Under the pieces are notes generated by a model that saw only the letters and a list, made by a program, of their open reading frames with translations, was not told the origin of the DNA and did not search any database. From Chloroflexota bacterium (GTDB taxonomy: Bacteria; Chloroflexota; UBA4733): a DNA stretch of 14,926 nucleotides. How positions within the stretch are numbered: position 1 is the first letter of the stretch; every line of letters starts with the position of its first letter. Below, in pieces: positions 1 through 6,293 of this stretch. A program made the position numbers and the translations under genes. The DNA lies in NCBI GenBank assembly GCA_023381895.1, contig JAMCTA010000049.1, forward strand, positions 1 through 14,926, read 5' to 3'.

Positions 1-155
1 AGATGGCGGCTGCGATCGGTGTTGTCGATGACGAACGACGCAACGCGCCGCTCAGCAGGTCGCAGCTGGGGAAGCAAGCTGCGGAGCACGAGCGTGATCG
101 GTTGCTTCACATCGTAGTCGGAGCCAGTATCAGCGATAGAGACGGCTGGCTGCAC
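1..155 (-). CDS. RpiR/MurR-family transcriptional regulator, N-terminal fragment (runs off left edge)
   Basis: This is the first 51 codons of a protein cut by the window edge. The visible part ends in a stretch reading LRSLLPQLRPAERRVASFVI followed by DNTDRS. That is the signature of the RpiR-type N-terminal helix-turn-helix domain, whose usual form is a leucine-rich helix, then L-x-P-A-E-R-R-V-A and an I-x-x-N/D-P-like turn. Members of the family bind DNA through this domain and sense phosphosugars through a C-terminal SIS domain, which is not in view. The GTG start at 153-155 was chosen because GGGGAGG lies 9 bases upstream; the nearby ATG at 172-174 leads to an early stop. A promoter sits about 50 bases upstream. 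The gene is divergent from the broken GNAT fusion, and a sugar ABC operon lies 4 kb away, so a role in carbohydrate regulation is plausible. The SIS domain and target genes are unseen. Confidence 0.8.
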   Translation of the reverse strand, partial: MQPAVSIADTGSDYDVKQPITLVLRSLLPQLRPAERRVASFVIDNTDRSRH

Positions 156-210
156 TCAACTCTTCCTCCCCATAATGTTCCTGGTCGGGCACGCACTGGA
201 ACACCAAAGA

Positions 211-239
211 AAGATACGTCACGACTTACAGTGAGTCAA
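211..239 (-). promoter_or_regulatory. sigma70-like promoter of the RpiR-type gene
   Basis: Read on the minus strand, TTGACT (234-239) is followed by a 17-base spacer and TATCTT (211-216). Both hexamers are close to consensus and the spacing is ideal. The predicted transcript start near 204 gives a leader of about 50 bases before the GTG at 155. The spacer holds GTCACGAC (plus strand 218-225), a motif that recurs in other intergenic regions of the window, so it may be an operator inside the promoter. Confidence 0.7.
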
Positions 240-352
240 GCATTACCACATCTCTAGGTCAGTCGGTAAATCATATCGCAGTCGAGTGGTGTGGTGACCA
301 GCGGCCTACCCCATCAAGGTGTCTGTCGTGCTTCTGGTCAGTCTTAACATTC

Positions 353-411
353 TCGTGTCACGACGACTCCTGTAAAGGTCTGCTGTATGTGCTTCCGCTC
401 GTTGTCACGAG
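353..411. repeat. Pair of TCACGA-containing palindromic elements
   Basis: TCGTG-T-CACGA at 353-363 is a perfect 5+1+5 palindrome. CTCGT-TGTC-ACGAG at 398-411 is a second palindrome containing the same TGTCACGA core. Related copies occur at 218-225 in the RpiR promoter spacer, and on the opposite strand at 4202-4218 and 9430-9446. They could be binding sites of one regulator. The assignment rests on sequence repetition only. Confidence 0.4.
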
Positions 412-483
412 TTGGCGATTACTGTCGCAGCAAAGCACGGGTTCGGAGCACAGTACCCGCGTTGATTCAAGAGATGAGTCGAA

Positions 484-501
484 GGCTCGACCGGTCGAGC
501 C
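484..501. repeat. 18-bp perfect palindrome, operator-like
   Basis: GGCTCGACCGGTCGAGCC is an exact palindrome of two 9-base arms with no loop. It lies 166 bases upstream of the chosen start of the GNAT fusion gene and over 300 bases upstream of the RpiR-type gene. With no loop and no following T-run, it is better explained as a dimeric regulator site than as a terminator. The regulator is unknown. Confidence 0.55.
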
Positions 502-666
502 CATCCTGCGCTAGCGATTCCCGTGCTGCGAGATGACCAGGCCATCGGGCGAGTGCCGGCGCTGGTGTCGACTCTGGGGCGGTACACTGCAAAACTCTTG
601 GAATTTGGGAGGCAAGTCCGTACGCATCCCGGTCACGCACGTGTGACGCCAGTGAAGGGGGCACCT

Positions 667-1146
667 GTGGCAGAGCCGGCGAATCGATCTGTGGCGTTCC
701 GGCGGATCACGGAACTCCAGGAGTCAGACCTACCCATGGTCGTGCAGATGCTGCAGGACAGCCAGGAAGGATGGCCGGGGGGGTTCTTTGCGGGCTACAT
801 CATCTCGGTAGAGATGATCCGTCAGATCCTCGAGGAGGAGACTCCCACCGCAGTCTTTCTCTCCTGGGAAGGCGACGCTGTTGCCGCCTTCTGCACCGTA
901 AGTGACTGGCCCCACGACAATGCCGCTTATATCAACCTGTTAAACTCGTCCGCTCACTTCCGGTCGCGTGGACTTGCATACGTGGTCGGGCAACTTCCGC
1001 GCAGTACCGCTCTACAAGAAAACGGGATTCTTCTGGGTGCCCGACACTTCTGTGCATATGCAGAACTACCTGCCGCTGCTGCTGCGTGTCCCGCAGCTGC
1101 AGCAGCTCTGGGAGGAGGTCGACCCTTATCGCGACTTTGTGCGTGA
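667..1146 (+). pseudogene. GNAT acetyltransferase, N-terminal half of a broken fusion gene
   Basis: From a GTG at 667 (Shine-Dalgarno AAGGGGG five bases upstream) the frame encodes a GNAT-like N-terminus. It has FRRITELQESDLPMVVQML, then an aromatic/glycine segment WPGGFFAG, a strand VAAFCTVSDWPHDNAAYINLL, and the start of the acetyl-CoA loop, FRSRGLA, at about 958-978. After about position 968 this frame degenerates into Ala-rich sequence and stops at 1146. The expected continuation, beginning VDLHTWSGN and then LYKKTGFFW, is found in another frame from 968. Some 20 residues that normally separate the R-x-x-G loop from that strand are absent from both frames. The locus is therefore a deletion-bearing, frameshifted gene rather than two real genes. 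An assembly error is possible, but the missing residues argue against a simple one-base error. Confidence 0.65.
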
Positions 1147-3823
1147 TCTGTCAATAGGGGAAGACCGGATGTATCTCGGGGGCATGCTCGTCTATATCTA
1201 CGAGTTCCGGCGCGGCACACGCTTCTTCCGAGCGGTGATCGACGCCACAGCGCGAGCGCTCACCGCCCTTGAGACAGAGCGCTGGAAGGTGAGCTGCACC
1301 GTCCCTACGCGACACCTCGCGCAGAGCGTTCCGTTGACGGCACGCTGGGAGATCGAGAACCACCTCTCGGCACCACTCCCGTTCGTACTCGCCGCGACAG
1401 GGAGTGGTGGGATCCACGTGACACAGGAGACGCAGGGCTCTGTAGAGCACGCCGCGCAGTGGCAAGCGACGGTTACGGCTCCTCCTGACCTCAATATCCC
1501 AGAGCCGGGGGCAGAGCAGCCGGGCGTCCATTCAACGCTGTTCATAGAAGGGCAGCCGCTCCATCTCAGGACAGGTTTGCAGGTGTACCCGGTGGTGACC
1601 ATGCGCTCAGCACCAGAGCGCATCCAGCTCCGGCCGGGGCGAGAGCGTGAGATCACGCTCGAGCTGCAAAACACCCTGCAAGAGGAGATCACGCTCGAGC
1701 TCCAGGCCTTCACTTCCCCTGGCCTCACAGTGGAGCTGGGCACGAAGGCACCAGTACGCATTCTCGCGGAAAGTATGGGGGAAGTCACCCTGGGACTACG
1801 TGCCGCTCAGAATGGGCTGGGCTACCTCGAGCTTCAGGGCAGCGTGACCCGCGCCCAGGGGGCGGTGTCACTCCCTCCCGTTCGCCTGACTGTCGCCATA
1901 GTCGACTGGGGGCAAGCCGTCTGGTTCGAGGCACTAGCCCCGCGGCCACGCTTTAGCGAGGATTTCACGCAGGGGCGTGAAGTGCGCCTGGAGACTGCCC
2001 ACCAGCGCCTCGTGCTCAGCACCCAGGCCGGGCACTTTTCAGTCGAAGACCCAGAGACCAACGCTGCACAAATATCGGGAAGGCTCACGTTTCGTCCGCC
2101 TCTGTGCTGGAACGAGCAGGAGGAGCTCCGTCATAGCGTGACGGGGGTCGTCTCAGGTGGAACGGGAAGCCTGCGTGTTACGACGTGCCTGCCGTCCCTT
2201 CCAGGGGTCGTGGTCGAGCACACCCTCACGCTACTCGGTGGGGGGATCCTTCGAATCGACGCAATGGTGAGCAACGGCGGAATGGCACCGTGTGACCTGC
2301 AACTGGGCGTCAGCGCGTACGGAGGTGGTGAGCAGGTGACCATGCCACTGCGGGAGGGGCTGGTACAAGATGATTCTCTAGAGTGGCCCGATTGGCACGA
2401 CCCCGCTCTCTTCACACCAGAGCGCTTCGCGGAGCACTGGCTCGCACGTTCGCATAGTGGTCAGGTCGCGGGACTCGTCTGGGAGCGTGCGACCCTCGTG
2501 CGGCCTTCCAGCGATCATTTGGGGACGGTGCGACAACACCTCAGCACACTCGCCCCTGGGGAACAGAGAGCGATAGAAGCGGTCTACCTCTATGGGGGGC
2601 TGGGAAGCTGGCAGCAGGTCCGCCAGCTCTGGCAGCAGCGCATCACCACCAAGGCAGACGGTGCCGCCCCGAGCTTTCCCCGCTCCAGCGTGTCGCTGCT
2701 TGGGCCACATGATGCTCCGGCACTCTTTACGGGCCGTCCTCAAGAGCTGCGGTTCCAGTCGTTCTACGCACGCCCCATTCAGGGTGAGCTCACGTTCACC
2801 GTACCGGCAGGGTGGAAGATCGAACCGAGTGTGATCACCGTGCCGGCGCTGACGATGGGAACCCCACAGACCATGCCCGCCACAGTGACCCGTGAACGTG
2901 GAACGCCTCACGCTGGGCGATACAGCGCGGCGCTCAAGGCCGAGCGGTGGGAACGCAGAGTGGCCGAGGGGCCGCTCATCGCCCTCATGGATCCTGCAGA
3001 GACCGTCCGTCTCTCACGCGAGCAGAGGGACGGCCAGGAAGTGTGGACTGTTGACAATGGTGTCCTGACGTTTGCTGTAGCTCCAGCCTTTGCCGGCAGC
3101 GTGATCGAGCTGTGCACGCGTGATGGAGCACAGCACGTTCTCTCAGCCTTTCCGCGCGCCCGGGAGCTGGCGTGGACACGCCCTTGGTTCGGCGGTCTCG
3201 GAGGCACTGTCTACCCACCCGGGCGAGCATACTTCGGCGAGGCAGGGCTGGCAGCTGAGCTGACATTCCGAGCGCGCGAGGAGCGTTCGGAGTGGCAGAC
3301 TCCGTGGCCCTGGACCGGAATCGCCCTCGAGTGCACTTCTCTTCTGCGCGAGGTCCCTGACGTGCGGCTCGAGCTACGCTACCTGACGCTTCCCGGCAGC
3401 CACGCGCTCCTGCTCGAGATGGTGCTCGTCAATGAGACAGACGCGCACAGGGCAGTCGAAGCGGCGCTGACCGGCTTCGTGCAACCGGGAGGCCGTGCCG
3501 ACAATGCAGAGCTTCTTCAGACCGCTGGGGGATCCCGCTGGCGGCGCGCGCTGCGAACGAGCAAATCGCCGGCGGGGGACTGGCTGGGCATCCGTGAGCC
3601 GGACAGCGGCATCACCCTTGCATTCATCCCCTCTGCCCGCAACGCAGCGGCAACGCTGATGCGCTACGACGCCGGCACCCAGGGAGCGCACGGCGAACTG
3701 CACTGCTCTCCCACACTGGCTCCTCGGGAACGCTACACCGCCAGACTCTTCCTTGTGGTCGCCCAGGATGAAGCGGAAGCACGAGCTTATGATGGGCTGG
3801 GAGCAGCTCAGCTTCTTACCTGA
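968..3823 (+). CDS. C-terminal part of GNAT fusion: GNAT beta5/LYKKTGF end plus large multi-domain beta-sandwich protein
   Basis: This is a 951-codon open frame beginning at GTG 968. Residues 1-30 (VDLHTWSGNF, LYKKTGFFWVPDTS) are the C-terminal end of a GNAT domain, so the natural start is in the preceding frame at 667. If the frame is still translated it must re-initiate. Residues about 107-210 and 211-310 look like Ig-like sandwich domains; the second has the R-x-G-x-x-x-E-I-T-L-x-L-x-N pattern of NEW3/COG1470-type domains. Residues about 320-565 and 690-950 resemble galactose-mutarotase-like supersandwich segments, with an Ig-like stretch between them (about 580-680). No signal peptide or membrane segment is seen, so the protein would be cytoplasmic. 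I do not recognise a catalytic motif outside the GNAT part. The neighbouring sugar regulator and ABC importer suggest a carbohydrate-related role, which is inference. Confidence 0.65.
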   Translation: MDLHTWSGNFRAVPLYKKTGFFWVPDTSVHMQNYLPLLLRVPQLQQLWEEVDPYRDFVRDLSIGEDRMYLGGMLVYIYEFRRGTRFFRAVIDATARALTALETERWKVSCTVPTRHLAQSVPLTARWEIENHLSAPLPFVLAATGSGGIHVTQETQGSVEHAAQWQATVTAPPDLNIPEPGAEQPGVHSTLFIEGQPLHLRTGLQVYPVVTMRSAPERIQLRPGREREITLELQNTLQEEITLELQAFTSPGLTVELGTKAPVRILAESMGEVTLGLRAAQNGLGYLELQGSVTRAQGAVSLPPVRLTVAIVDWGQAVWFEALAPRPRFSEDFTQGREVRLETAHQRLVLSTQAGHFSVEDPETNAAQISGRLTFRPPLCWNEQEELRHSVTGVVSGGTGSLRVTTCLPSLPGVVVEHTLTLLGGGILRIDAMVSNGGMAPCDLQLGVSAYGGGEQVTMPLREGLVQDDSLEWPDWHDPALFTPERFAEHWLARSHSGQVAGLVWERATLVRPSSDHLGTVRQHLSTLAPGEQRAIEAVYLYGGLGSWQQVRQLWQQRITTKADGAAPSFPRSSVSLLGPHDAPALFTGRPQELRFQSFYARPIQGELTFTVPAGWKIEPSVITVPALTMGTPQTMPATVTRERGTPHAGRYSAALKAERWERRVAEGPLIALMDPAETVRLSREQRDGQEVWTVDNGVLTFAVAPAFAGSVIELCTRDGAQHVLSAFPRARELAWTRPWFGGLGGTVYPPGRAYFGEAGLAAELTFRAREERSEWQTPWPWTGIALECTSLLREVPDVRLELRYLTLPGSHALLLEMVLVNETDAHRAVEAALTGFVQPGGRADNAELLQTAGGSRWRRALRTSKSPAGDWLGIREPDSGITLAFIPSARNAAATLMRYDAGTQGAHGELHCSPTLAPRERYTARLFLVVAQDEAEARAYDGLGAAQLLT

Positions 3824-3953
3824 CAAGCCGGTTGCCTATAGCTGGGCTGCCCATCTCCAGCGCAGGGAGACAGCGCACCCGTACACGGCGAGCACGCAGC
3901 AGCGCGCGTGCCTGCTGGTTAGGGCCGGCTACATGGTGGCCCGCCGCCGGTGC
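3824..3953. other. Short spacer between convergent genes
   Basis: The spacer lies between the stop of the fusion gene and the stop of the zinc-ribbon gene. It contains a 6-bp GCACGC/GCGTGC stem (3892-3911, 8-base loop) but no T-run on either strand. A terminator is possible but weakly supported. Confidence 0.3.
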
Positions 3954-4163
3954 TTAGCGCCGGTGTCTTCCAGTGCGCCTGAACAAGCGCCGTACCCGGC
4001 GATACCAATGGAACTGGTTCAGCGTACTGATGTGTTCTCCGCAGTGGTCGCACGTGCCTGTACCAGCATAGCGCTTACCACAGCGCCAGCACTTGAAGCG
4101 GTTCTTCTTTGTCAGGTGCGACACATCACCTGGTGAAGGCCCGACTGTCAGCTCCTCAGCCAC
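3954..4163 (-). CDS. Small zinc-ribbon protein, 69 residues
   Basis: This is a short basic protein with a C-x-x-C pair (CWRC), eleven residues, then a second pair (CDHC), which is the spacing of a small zinc ribbon. The tail is very basic (WYRRVRRLFRRTGRHRR), suggesting nucleic-acid contact. The GTG start at 4161-4163 has AAGGG about six bases upstream. The stop is TAA at 3954-3956, so the gene faces the broken fusion gene tail-to-tail across 130 bases. It is co-directional with the upstream ABC operon but separated from it by 293 bases and a terminator-like stem, so it is probably a separate transcript. The plus-strand open frame here has no recognisable content. Function unknown; the paired cysteines make it more credible than a chance frame. 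Confidence 0.6.
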   Translation of the reverse strand: MAEELTVGPSPGDVSHLTKKNRFKCWRCGKRYAGTGTCDHCGEHISTLNQFHWYRRVRRLFRRTGRHRR

Positions 4164-4456
4164 GACTACCCTTCACTTCAGGGGCCTAGCCCTCCCTCGT
4201 CCTCGTGACGGGTGACACGACATCTTGATCAGGTCCACCGTCGCCGGCCACGATGACCATCATCGTGACGCGTTCATACTACCCGACCATAGAGAGCGTG
4301 AAAGAGCTCCTTCACTCGGCCACGCTCTTCCTGGACGTGCAGCGCCCAGACTCGTTGAGCTGCGACCGTAGGCTCCGCGATGGCGATCGCGGAGAGATGA
4401 ACAGAGCGAGCGGTCTCAATTCCGAGAGATCGCTCTCGCTCTGCACTTCCATCATC
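4164..4456. other. 293-base spacer downstream of the sugar ABC operon
   Basis: No gene is supported here. It holds the terminator-like stem at 4403-4442 and one copy of the CTCGTGAC-nn-GTGACAC motif at 4202-4218, about 40 bases upstream of the zinc-ribbon start. A long plus-strand open frame begins in it (4253) but is antisense to the MalG-like gene and encodes nothing recognisable. Confidence 0.4.
4403..4442 (-). terminator. Terminator-like stem-loop after the sugar ABC operon
   Basis: The arms AGAGCGAG (4403-4410) and CTCGCTCT (4435-4442) are perfectly complementary. A further imperfect inner stem, with TCTC/GAGA around AATTCC, closes the loop. It begins about 14 bases after the TAG of the MalG-like gene on the minus strand. 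There is no clean U-tract after it, so it may be a Rho-independent terminator of the T-poor type or a 3'-end stabilising hairpin. Confidence 0.5.
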
Positions 4457-5350
4457 CTACCCCTTGACGCCGGTCAAGGTGATGCCCTGAATGAAGGTGC
4501 GCTGCGTCAGGAAGAAGAGCACGACGATCGGCAGTGTCATGAGTGTGGCCATAGCGAAGATCGCTCCCCAATAGGAGCCGTACTGGCCGTTGAGCATCGC
4601 CAGGCCGATGGAGAGCGTGTACTTGCTCGGATCACGCAGATAGATGAGTGGACCAAGGAAGTCGTTCCAGGCCCCCATGAAGGAGAAGAGCCCCACAGTC
4701 GCCAGGGCCGGCCGCGCTAGTGGGAGGCAGATTGACACGAAGACCTGCAGCTCTGCGGCTCCATCCATCTTCGCCGCATCGGTGATGTCCACAGGGATAG
4801 TCATGAAGAACTGTCGCAGGAGGAAGACGAAGAAGGCGTTGCCAAAGAAGGCAGGGACGATGAGGGGTGCAAAGGTATTGATCCAGTGGAGATCCTTGAA
4901 AATGACGAACAGTGGCACCATCGTCACCTGGTAGGGCACCATGAGCGTCGCCAAGATCAAAGCGAAGAGGATGCGCTGACCGACCCACCGGATGCGCGAG
5001 ACGCTATACGCAACGAGAGCACTCGACGCGACTGTTCCGATTACCACGAGACAGCAAATGATCAGCGTGTTCTTGAGGAACGTGGGGAACGGCAGTAGTG
5101 TCCATCCCTGCTGAAAATGGGCAACGGTCAACGGATTGGGGATCCACACTGGTGGGAAGATGAACATCTCGTTGTCGGGTTTGAAGGCAGTGGTCACCAG
5201 CCACAAGAACGGAACGGCAAAGGCAAAGCTCAGCAAGATCAGTGCGACGTGCGTGACGCCCTTGCTGATGTGCTCAGACGTCCGGCGCGATACCGCCCGG
5301 TGCCGTGTGGCCGCCCCGCGCTCGATGAGCGTTCGAGCAGTATCTGCCAT
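4457..5350 (-). CDS. Carbohydrate ABC transporter permease, MalG-like
   Basis: This 297-residue inner-membrane permease is the second transmembrane subunit of a CUT1-family sugar importer. About six hydrophobic segments are visible, beginning at residues 34-55. The cytoplasmic EAA loop, which docks on the ATPase, lies at residues 191-210 (DAAKMDGAAELQ, ending ICLP). The C-terminus TLTGVKG is typical of MalG-type permeases. The ATG start at 5348-5350 lies 3 bases after the stop of the MalF-like gene, and its Shine-Dalgarno site (GGAGG) is inside that gene's last codons, so translation is coupled. It is the last gene of the operon and is followed by a terminator-like stem. No ATPase gene is adjacent. 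The substrate cannot be told from sequence. Confidence 0.93.
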   Translation of the reverse strand: MADTARTLIERGAATRHRAVSRRTSEHISKGVTHVALILLSFAFAVPFLWLVTTAFKPDNEMFIFPPVWIPNPLTVAHFQQGWTLLPFPTFLKNTLIICCLVVIGTVASSALVAYSVSRIRWVGQRILFALILATLMVPYQVTMVPLFVIFKDLHWINTFAPLIVPAFFGNAFFVFLLRQFFMTIPVDITDAAKMDGAAELQVFVSICLPLARPALATVGLFSFMGAWNDFLGPLIYLRDPSKYTLSIGLAMLNGQYGSYWGAIFAMATLMTLPIVVLFFLTQRTFIQGITLTGVKG

Positions 5351-5353
5351 GCT

Positions 5354-6286
5354 CTAGCTTCCTCCGTAGTAGACGCGGCTGACGCTGGATCGAAACACGA
5401 TCACGGTGCAGAGACCGATCAAGAGGAAGAGAATCCAGGCCATTGCGGAAGCGTACCCCATCTTGAAGTAGCTGAAGGCGTTTAGGAAGAGGTAGAGCGA
5501 GTACATATTGGTGGAGTTCGCCGGACCACCCTGGGTCATGACGTAGACCTGGGTGAAGTACTGGAAGCCCCCAATTAGTCCCGTAATGAGGCCGAACAGG
5601 AAGTACGGCCCCATAAACGGAATCGTGACGTGGCGTAACAGCTGGAACCGATTCGCTCCATCGATCTGTGCAGCCTCGTACTGCTCTTGCGGCACGCCTT
5701 GCAGGCCAGCGAGGAAGATGACCATCAGACCACCGACACTCCACACGCTCATGATGATGAGCGCCGGCTTGGACCAGTCTGGATCGCTCAGCCACCCTGG
5801 TCCCTGGATGCCGATGAAGGCTAGGAGCGTATTGAGCAAGCCATACTGCGGATTGAAGACCCACACCCAGAGCACGGCGGTCGCCACAAAGGGTGTGATC
5901 GACGGCAGGTAGAAGATGGTGCGATAGATCGAGAGTCCACCGACTTTCTGATTGAGCAGCATCGCCAGGCCAAAGGCAACGATGATGCCGAGAGGAACAG
6001 AGAAGACAACGTAGTACGCCGTGTTGTAGAGCGTCGACCAGAAGAGCGGATCTTGGGTGAAGAGGGCCACATAGTTATCTAGACCGATGAACTTGGCCGG
6101 CCGGATCATGTCGAACGCTGTGAAGCTGTCCACCAGCGACGACAGGATAGGATAGACGCTGAACACGAGAAGACCGATGATGGCTGGGGCGCCGAACAGC
6201 AGCCCGGCGCGAAAATCGCGCCAGGCTGCCGCACTCGTACGGTGACGTCCGGCCGCGGCGCGCACTGCAGCTGCAGATTGAGCCAT
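5354..6286 (-). CDS. Carbohydrate ABC transporter permease, MalF-like
   Basis: This 310-residue inner-membrane permease pairs with the MalG-like subunit. It has an N-terminal cytoplasmic Ala/Arg-rich stretch, a first membrane helix at about residues 28-50, then the periplasmic-side F-I-G-L-D-N-Y segment typical of CUT1 permeases. Further helices follow, and the EAA loop is at residues 204-223 (EAAQIDGANRFQLL, ending TIP). The ATG at 6284-6286 was chosen because it falls 7 bases after the binding-protein stop and gives a standard N-terminus. The open frame extends upstream to 6394, but that would overlap the binding-protein gene by about 100 bases and adds sequence unlike the family. The Shine-Dalgarno site is weak (AGTAGG), as expected for coupled translation. 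Confidence 0.93.
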   Translation of the reverse strand: MAQSAAAVRAAAGRHRTSAAAWRDFRAGLLFGAPAIIGLLVFSVYPILSSLVDSFTAFDMIRPAKFIGLDNYVALFTQDPLFWSTLYNTAYYVVFSVPLGIIVAFGLAMLLNQKVGGLSIYRTIFYLPSITPFVATAVLWVWVFNPQYGLLNTLLAFIGIQGPGWLSDPDWSKPALIIMSVWSVGGLMVIFLAGLQGVPQEQYEAAQIDGANRFQLLRHVTIPFMGPYFLFGLITGLIGGFQYFTQVYVMTQGGPANSTNMYSLYLFLNAFSYFKMGYASAMAWILFLLIGLCTVIVFRSSVSRVYYGGS

Positions 6287-6293
6287 CGGGGAC

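Larger units (their letters stand above)
156..666. other. 511-base intergenic region between divergent genes
   Basis: I see no convincing gene here. Short open frames on both strands lack Shine-Dalgarno sites and recognisable protein sequence. The region holds the RpiR-gene promoter, two closely spaced copies of a TCACGA-type motif (353-363 and 398-411), and the 18-bp palindrome at 484-501. A promoter for the rightward gene at 667 is expected here. TACACT near 581-586 is a possible -10 box, but no good -35 box pairs with it. Confidence 0.5.

Noticed and set aside
3..257. Plus-strand open frame of 84 codons at the left edge
   Set aside because: It is antisense to the RpiR-type fragment and its promoter, has no Shine-Dalgarno site, and its protein has no recognisable features.
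667..3823. Programmed ribosomal frameshift joining the GNAT frames
   Set aside because: There is no slippery heptamer at the junction, and about 20 family residues are missing, which frameshifting cannot restore.
4253..4720. Plus-strand 155-codon open frame
   Set aside because: Most of it is antisense to the MalG-like permease, and the charged, low-order sequence is typical of the reverse frame of a membrane protein.
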